Below are positions 6,066 through 10,625 of a stretch of DNA of 10,625 bases, in pieces. Position 1 is the stretch's first letter. Each line of letters starts with the position of its first letter. The notes under the pieces are model-generated. The model saw only the letters and a program-made list of their open reading frames with translations, did not search any database and was not told where the DNA came from. Origin of the DNA: Anaerolineae bacterium (GTDB lineage: Bacteria > Chloroflexota > Anaerolineae > Aggregatilineales > UBA3940); the NCBI GenBank assembly GCA_016926985.1, contig JAFGNO010000179.1:1-10625 (forward strand), given 5' to 3'. The translations under genes were made by a program, and so were the position numbers.

Positions 6066-7265
6066 TCAGTTCTCTAACGCTGTCCGCAGCGCAGAGCAGG
6101 CAGAACAGGTGCCATCCGGGCGAATAATGGCATATGCCTTGAATGGGTCGTCATCGCCCCAGTTGGTAAAGTCAACATTCCAGACAATGATCATGCGTAT
6201 ATAACCCAGTTCCTGGGCAAGATCAACTGCCTCCGCCAGCCACGCCGCCTGTTCTGCCAGCGTATTCCCGGCGCCCCATCCGAATTTCTCAGGAAGCGGG
6301 TCCTCGATGCCCTCAGGGGTGAGATAGCCCAGCTCGGTCACACAAAGAGGAAGCCTTCCTCCTATTTTCTCATAATAGAGTTCTGCCGATGGCAGAAAAT
6401 ACCAACTGTAATGGTTATCTCCGCCATCCCAGGCGTGGCCCGACCGGGCCAGAGGGGATGTTGTCCCCGAATTGTGATGAATCCCCAGGCAATCTGCGTA
6501 ATCTGCAGCCCCCTTTTCGGCTAACCCCTGAACATAACGCCAGTCCGCCCAGACAGTTACATCATCGTCAGACCCCGTCGGGGTAGGCGCGCCAATAATC
6601 ACCGTGGTCTCCGGGCTGACCGATTTGATCGCGGTGTAAGCCGGCGCCAGCATATTCTCAATATAGATCGCCGGATCAATCTGGCCCGTGGGCCATTCCC
6701 TGTCCATGTTCATCTCGTTCCAGATCTCGATGGCATCCGGGTGCAGGGCTGCGACCTCCTCAAGGTAGGCAACATACCCTTCATAGTCAATGGATTGGGG
6801 ATATAATTCACCGGCAATGCTCAACAGGATTTTAAAACCGTTTTGATGGGTGGTTTCAACAAACTCCCTGGCTTGATCAACCGTAGTTTCAGGAGTCCAT
6901 TTGATCTGGAGCTTTGCCCAGGTCATACCCGCATCATGCATGGCTGCAACATGGGAGAAAAAGCCGGGGACCTGCCCCCCAAGCGCAAACTCGCTGTCCA
7001 ACCCAACAGTTGCGGGGGTTGGGTACCGGGTCGGCTGGGCAATCTGATCATCGGGAACCACAGTTACAGCAGGATATGTGGCAGGGTATGTCGCAAGAAT
7101 AGGGGCGGGTGTTTCCTCTGCTGCCTCGCGCGCTTTCTGGCTGCTCACTGCCAGCATGACCACCAGGAATGTTATCACCGAGGCAACGACCATGAATCCG
7201 ATCCATACCATCGCTGCATTCTGCACCAATCTGGTCTTGCTCTGCCTTCCATCCATTCTAGTCAT
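6066..7265 (-). CDS. membrane-anchored clan GH-A-like TIM-barrel protein
   Basis: A 399-residue protein. AGGAG (7271-7275) lies 5 nt before the ATG. The N-terminus is basic, with one membrane helix (about 19-41), a charged stretch, and a Pro/Thr/Tyr-rich stalk to about 86. The barrel starts near 90: AGMTWAKLQIKW (112-123), acid/base segment EIWNEMN (180-186) with Asn183-Glu184, GIHHNSG (261-267), and nucleophile segment CVTELGY (308-314) with Glu311. The complete NE/E set is consistent with a retaining glycosidase of the GH-A clan, displayed outside the cell. A CSAC pair (387-390) near the C-terminus could form a disulfide or bind a metal; the other barrel protein lacks it. It shares organisation and motifs with the downstream protein, suggesting an old tandem duplication. 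It is the middle gene of the operon. The exact GH family and substrate are not assigned. Confidence 0.86.
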   Translation of the reverse strand: MTRMDGRQSKTRLVQNAAMVWIGFMVVASVITFLVVMLAVSSQKAREAAEETPAPILATYPATYPAVTVVPDDQIAQPTRYPTPATVGLDSEFALGGQVPGFFSHVAAMHDAGMTWAKLQIKWTPETTVDQAREFVETTHQNGFKILLSIAGELYPQSIDYEGYVAYLEEVAALHPDAIEIWNEMNMDREWPTGQIDPAIYIENMLAPAYTAIKSVSPETTVIIGAPTPTGSDDDVTVWADWRYVQGLAEKGAADYADCLGIHHNSGTTSPLARSGHAWDGGDNHYSWYFLPSAELYYEKIGGRLPLCVTELGYLTPEGIEDPLPEKFGWGAGNTLAEQAAWLAEAVDLAQELGYIRMIIVWNVDFTNWGDDDPFKAYAIIRPDGTCSACSALRTALEN

Positions 7266-7297
7266 AGACTCTCCTGAATCGGGTTGCTAAGACCCTG

Positions 7298-8977
7298 TTA
7301 ATTATCGATTACCTGGAGGCTGATTTCACCCAACAGCGCTTCTACCATTCCGATGCGTAACAGGGCGGAAATGGATGCCGGTCCCGGAATCTCTGCTCCC
7401 TGCCACATAACCTGTATGGCCGCCTGCCCGGTGCCTGCAGCAATCTGCTCTGCGCCCGCCGGGGTTACCACCTGCCAGATAACGAAGAGTTCGTCCGGGG
7501 GATCGACCGGTTGTTGGTTCAAGAAGGCTCTGGCCCCCTCCATTACATCCTCAGGAAACAGGTGATTTTCCAATCCGCTGATTGAAACCCCACCTATGGC
7601 ATAGTCCCGTGCCCATTCCAGCTGTTGGCGGACACTGTATCCGGACGGGAAATATACGTGGTGAATTGCCCCCAGGGAGTCGCGGTATGTCAGGTAGTTC
7701 ATACCCCGTGCATCATCATACCCCAGCGACTCAATCTTACCGGAAAACCTGAGGGGGACCTCCTGATTTACCGGGACTGTCATGTCGGTGGGATCAATGT
7801 ACCCATCGACGACATCAAGACGACCAAACAGTGTGGTCGCTTCCGCCACAGTGATTACCCGGATCGATTCACCAACAATATCAACAGGTGAAACATCCAC
7901 GATCAGCCCGACATGCTCTCGCTCAACCACCCGGGTTACATACTCCAGCATGGTATGCACAGCTCCCCCGGCAAGATATGCATCCGGGTCTGATCCTCCC
8001 ATCACCCAGAATCCGTCCACGTATGCACGCAGAGCAGGCAAATCCACCGCCTGTAAATCTTCCTGACGGAGTATCATGTCTAGGCGTTTTCCAGCAGAAT
8101 GCAGGTTTTCTGCGAGTGCCTCTACAAAGGGACTAAACCCACCAGAGATGGCGAAGTCGATAGCAATACCACTGTAAGGTGCCACAAATATGGCAATTTC
8201 CTCAATATACCTGTCGGCAAGCGCAGCATCGTCATATGCTGTAAAGCCCCCACGCTGGTTCTCAACAACCGGGATTACAACGGCAGCATCAGATATAACC
8301 GGAGTCCAGATCAGGTCTCCGGTTTCTGCTATCGCTGCCCCTCTGGGAAAAACCAATCCATAGTCGGGTACCGGGGCACTCCCATCTTCCTCCACCATCA
8401 GGCCAACTGCCGGAGATGGGGGCGTCACATGCACTGCCATGACATAGGCGGGCGACTGCGTAATGTCAAACACGATCATCTGTCGGGCTGCATCGTAGAT
8501 AATCGGCACAAAAACCCACCTGGCAAGCGCCTCATCCCACCGATAGATCGCCAGGCGCGAAAGCGGGTCAGCGCCATTGGGAAGGACCATTTCAGCTGTC
8601 ACTTTTTCGGCGCGGCGCATTCTAACTGTGTAGAGAGGGCTGATGGGAAGAATCGTTTCCGGGAGCACATTGCGCGCCTGTAAAGCCGCTGCACCTCCGT
8701 CTCCGTTTAGAAACGCCTCTCTGGGAATCGCGGTGATTTTGACCTGCGCCTGGTCATCCTCCCCGTTGACCGGGTACACAGTCAGGCCGTCTGGGTTAAA
8801 AACTCCGTCTACGGTGACAGTTTCATAACCCTGTGCACGAATGCCAGTCCAGAAAGCAATGGCAATCACCACCACAGCAACAGTCAGTACCGCTATAAGG
8901 CGTATCCGCCACTTCCCACCTGCTCCACCACCCGTTTCGGCGATAGGTGTATCACTATCGGGAGTCTTCTGCTCCAT
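7298..8977 (-). CDS. membrane-anchored GH18-like (YaaH-type) pseudo-glycosidase
   Basis: A 559-residue protein. The N-terminus is hydrophilic with one membrane helix (about 25-43). A beta-rich region follows (about 50-185; contains LAIYRWDEALARWVFVP), then a barrel (about 205-485) and a 70-residue C-terminal domain. The barrel resembles GH18 enzymes of the YaaH/SleL type: a strand into YSGIAIDFAI, the helix FVEALAENLHSAGKRLDM (284-301), and the late segments GMNYLTYRDSLGAIHHVYF (425-443) and LEWARDYAIGGVSISGLE (453-470). In the DxxDxDxE position it reads SGIAIDFA (269-276). Only Asp274 is kept, and the catalytic Glu is Ala276. It should be catalytically dead and may bind a glycan, as GH18 chitolectins do. 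The start is preceded by GGGG at 8983-8986, a weak ribosome binding site below a strong hairpin. It is the first gene of the operon. Family assignment is from pattern memory. Confidence 0.8.
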   Translation of the reverse strand: MEQKTPDSDTPIAETGGGAGGKWRIRLIAVLTVAVVVIAIAFWTGIRAQGYETVTVDGVFNPDGLTVYPVNGEDDQAQVKITAIPREAFLNGDGGAAALQARNVLPETILPISPLYTVRMRRAEKVTAEMVLPNGADPLSRLAIYRWDEALARWVFVPIIYDAARQMIVFDITQSPAYVMAVHVTPPSPAVGLMVEEDGSAPVPDYGLVFPRGAAIAETGDLIWTPVISDAAVVIPVVENQRGGFTAYDDAALADRYIEEIAIFVAPYSGIAIDFAISGGFSPFVEALAENLHSAGKRLDMILRQEDLQAVDLPALRAYVDGFWVMGGSDPDAYLAGGAVHTMLEYVTRVVEREHVGLIVDVSPVDIVGESIRVITVAEATTLFGRLDVVDGYIDPTDMTVPVNQEVPLRFSGKIESLGYDDARGMNYLTYRDSLGAIHHVYFPSGYSVRQQLEWARDYAIGGVSISGLENHLFPEDVMEGARAFLNQQPVDPPDELFVIWQVVTPAGAEQIAAGTGQAAIQVMWQGAEIPGPASISALLRIGMVEALLGEISLQVIDN

Positions 8978-8994
8978 TCCTACCCCATGCAGCG

Positions 8995-9023
8995 GCAGGG
9001 CGGCTCACATCCTGCCGCCCTGC
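8995..9023 (-). promoter_or_regulatory. GC-rich leader hairpin before the operon start
   Basis: A perfect 10-bp inverted repeat, GCAGGGCGGC (8995-9004) and GCCGCCCTGC (9014-9023), with a 9-nt loop. No T-run follows on either strand, so it is not a standard terminator. It lies inside the predicted 5' leader, 8 nt upstream of the GGGG ribosome binding site. It could affect translation or mRNA stability, or end the ATPase transcript by another route. Confidence 0.5.
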
Positions 9024-9065
9024 GAATGATCGGTGCCATGCGTTGCGTACAACTTCATCCGGCGC

Positions 9066-9094
9066 ATTCTACCCTGAGGGATCGCAATTCGCAA
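9066..9094 (-). promoter_or_regulatory. promoter of the three-gene glycosidase-like operon
   Basis: On the minus strand, -35 TTGCGA (9089-9094) and -10 TAGAAT (9066-9071, five of six) have 17-nt spacing. Initiation near 9059 gives a leader of about 80 nt that contains the hairpin at 8995-9023. This makes the operon independent of the ATPase gene upstream, though readthrough is possible since no terminator is visible after its stop at 9137. Confidence 0.6.
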
Positions 9095-9136
9095 CACACA
9101 CAGCCGGGGTAAATTTGCCGGCCCACCCACGCATTA

Positions 9137-10468
9137 CTAGGTAAGCTGCCGTGCCCAGCCCGCTTCTTTATGCCCCACAAAATAGATATTGCAGGCAGCG
9201 TCAATGCGATCAGGTGACAGGTGGGGTTGGACTCCTTCAAACTCGCACATCGCTTTGACAATCTTCAGGATGTCGCGGGGATGTACTGCCTGCATCGGAC
9301 GCCCGGTATCCCGGTACCAGCGCTGCAGGAGATGCAGAAATGAGTCTTTATCCAACTCAATATTGAGCATCTGGCACATCAGTGCAAAGATCTGAAAATA
9401 CATGCGTTCATCGGGACCATCCACCAGCACCTTAATCTGGATTCGCCTGAGGAAAGCCTCGTCTGCCAGATCCAACGGGTCAAGGTTTGTGCTGAACACG
9501 ATAAGCTGCCGGAAGGGGATTCGCATCGTCTGTCCTGTGCGAAGTCGCAGGAAGTCAATCCCGGTTTCCAGCGGGACTATCCAGCGATTCAGGAGTTCTA
9601 TCGGGCGCATGATCTGCCGGCCAAAGTCGTCGATGAGGAACATCCCTCCATTTGCTTTCATCTGTAAAGGAGCCTCGTAGAACTTGGCGACGTTCTCATA
9701 CCGCAGGTCGAGCACCTCCATGGTCAGTTCACCACCTGCCATCACAACTGGTCGCTTGAATACCCCCCACCGGGCATCTCTACCCAGTTGCCCTGTAGTC
9801 CGCCGGGGAGCTTCTCCCTCAAAAGGATGGTGAATCAGGCTGTCAAAAAGGTTAATCACATGCCCGCCAATTGTCAGCGCATAAGGGAGATAGATCGGGT
9901 CTGTCCCGGAGATCAACTCCGCGATGGCTTCTGCAATAGTTGTTTTGCCATTCCCAGGAGGACCATACAGAAAAAGGGAAGTGCCATTATTCACAGCCGG
10001 GCCAATCTGCTTCTCAAACCCCTCTGGCAAAATGAGATGACTGAGCGCTTCCTGGAAATCAGCTCTTGTCAGGGATTTTTGCTCCTGCGTCTGCAGCATA
10101 ATCGCCTGGGTGTATTTCTCCACCGGCACCGGGGCGGGGCCAATATACTGAGACCGGTCAAAGGCTTCATCTGCGCGTTTATGCCCCTCATCGGTCAGCG
10201 AATAGCGGTAGCTGAGTCGTCCTAGCTGTCCGGCGCCAGCGACCTCCACCAGATGCTCCTTTTGGAGCGATACAAGAATCTCGTCCAGAAGGCTGGCGCT
10301 CAACTTGATAATCGAAGAGAACCTCTGAAGCGATACATCTCCTTCCTGGAAAAGCATCCGCATGATCAGGTCGACCACCAGATTTATTGGTATATCCAGT
10401 TCGCGCAGCCCTGCTGGCTCCAGCAACAGATCTGATAGTCCTTCTTGAATTTCATACTGGTCAGTCAT
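9137..10468 (-). CDS. AAA+ ATPase with N-terminal winged-helix domain
   Basis: A 443-residue cytoplasmic protein. GAGG (10476-10479) lies 7 nt before the ATG. Residues 25-102 look like a winged helix (helices through LLDEILVSLQKEHLVEV, wing to YRYSLTDEG). A linker SQYIGPAPVPVEKY (106-119) follows; I recall it from related ATPases in Chloroflexota and cyanobacteria. The AAA+ core has Walker A GPPGNGKT (169-176), Walker B MFLIDDFG (276-283) with Asp-Asp where most AAA+ proteins have Asp-Glu, sensor 1 STN (326-328) and an arginine-finger candidate FLRRI (Arg341/342). A C-terminal helical lid follows. The core resembles MoxR/RuvB-like ATPases, which remodel partner proteins, but the partner is unknown. 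It follows a gene with a possible cyclic-nucleotide-binding domain by 12 nt, so nucleotide signalling may feed into it. Confidence 0.88.
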   Translation of the reverse strand: MTDQYEIQEGLSDLLLEPAGLRELDIPINLVVDLIMRMLFQEGDVSLQRFSSIIKLSASLLDEILVSLQKEHLVEVAGAGQLGRLSYRYSLTDEGHKRADEAFDRSQYIGPAPVPVEKYTQAIMLQTQEQKSLTRADFQEALSHLILPEGFEKQIGPAVNNGTSLFLYGPPGNGKTTIAEAIAELISGTDPIYLPYALTIGGHVINLFDSLIHHPFEGEAPRRTTGQLGRDARWGVFKRPVVMAGGELTMEVLDLRYENVAKFYEAPLQMKANGGMFLIDDFGRQIMRPIELLNRWIVPLETGIDFLRLRTGQTMRIPFRQLIVFSTNLDPLDLADEAFLRRIQIKVLVDGPDERMYFQIFALMCQMLNIELDKDSFLHLLQRWYRDTGRPMQAVHPRDILKIVKAMCEFEGVQPHLSPDRIDAACNIYFVGHKEAGWARQLT

Positions 10469-10480
10469 GTCATTACCTCA

Positions 10481-10625
10481 TCATTTCTCTTGCTCAGCAT
10501 GAAATTTCCCCGTATCGACCATCTGCTCGGCAAGTGTCCGCGCAAGCTGTTTATACAACCGGGTCGCGATCTTGGGTGCATCACGCTCAATAGCCTCCAG
10601 TTGCTCCGGGGTGATTTTGATAACC
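10481..10625 (-). CDS. C-terminal fragment, possible cyclic-nucleotide-binding domain protein
   Basis: The last 47 codons of a minus-strand gene that begins beyond the right edge of the window and ends with TGA at 10481-10483 (a second TGA follows out of frame). The visible part reads VIKITPEQLEAIERDAPK, then IATRLYKQLARTLAEQM and a short hydrophilic tail. The pattern 'L..LE.d.P.iA.rLy..LAr.LAe.m' resembles the C-terminal helices of cyclic-nucleotide-binding (Crp-like effector) domains, including those fused to transporters or FHA/TPR modules. With so little sequence this is an inference. The ribosome binding site of the AAA+ ATPase begins 2 nt after the stop, so the two are almost certainly in one operon. 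Confidence 0.6.
   Translation of the reverse strand, partial: VIKITPEQLEAIERDAPKIATRLYKQLARTLAEQMVDTGKFHAEQEK

Noticed and set aside
8099..8683. 194-codon plus-strand frame
   Set aside because: Antisense to the GH18-like gene; basic, Cys/His-rich composition without domain order, no ribosome binding site.
9108..9131. Short inverted repeat GCCGG/CCGGC after the ATPase stop as a terminator
   Set aside because: Only five pairs with a 10-nt loop and no T-run; too weak to call.
9788..10225. 145-codon plus-strand frame
   Set aside because: Antisense to the AAA+ ATPase, where Walker A and the winged helix establish the coding strand.
1..10625. CRISPR arrays, IS elements, integrase or toxin-antitoxin signals
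   Set aside because: No regularly spaced repeats, transposase/recombinase motifs or terminal inverted repeats seen on either strand. The tRNA-Pro has no visible duplicated 3' end that would mark an attachment site.

Overview
The window looks like a chromosomal segment of a free-living, mid-GC bacterium, most likely Chloroflexota (Anaerolineae-like). This is an inference from gene content: a sortase with the N-terminal (V)DDLTIEELEQIL-type segment, several N-terminally anchored proteins with Thr/Pro-rich stalks, a DUF4013-type membrane protein, a winged-helix/AAA+ ATPase and GH-like TIM barrels on membrane anchors. I recall all of these from that phylum but could not search. No phage, IS or CRISPR features are visible.

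Layout, left to right. At 109-678 a small Roadblock/LC7-like protein (+) has a good promoter and a bidirectional terminator shared with a convergent two-TM protein gene (-, 711-971). At 1269-2419 a membrane sortase (+) is followed by a 57-residue single-TM protein, probably one transcript. At 2453-2593 tRNA-Pro(TGG) (-) has its own promoter and terminator. At 2604-4691 a TPR membrane protein (-) and a DUF4013 membrane protein (+) diverge from back-to-back promoters. At 4693-8977 a three-gene minus-strand operon encodes membrane-anchored proteins with glycosidase-like outer domains: a degenerate GH18-like barrel, then two related clan GH-A-like barrels. It has its own promoter at 9066-9094 and a strong leader hairpin. 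At 9137-10625 an AAA+ ATPase with an N-terminal winged helix (-) lies 12 nt after the tail of a gene that resembles the C-terminal end of a cyclic-nucleotide-binding domain and runs off the window.

Most of the encoded proteins are membrane anchored with domains predicted outside the cell, so the segment reads as an envelope/cell-surface neighbourhood. The most unusual part is the three-gene operon. Its first protein keeps GH18-like sequence features but has lost the catalytic glutamate and two of the three aspartates of DxxDxDxE. One of the two GH-A-like paralogues has Gln in place of the near-invariant Asn before the acid/base Glu. Together they suggest an exported glycan-binding or glycan-processing module rather than an ordinary secreted hydrolase set.

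Several starts were moved on ribosome-binding-site or promoter evidence: 166, 2246, 3731 and 3914.
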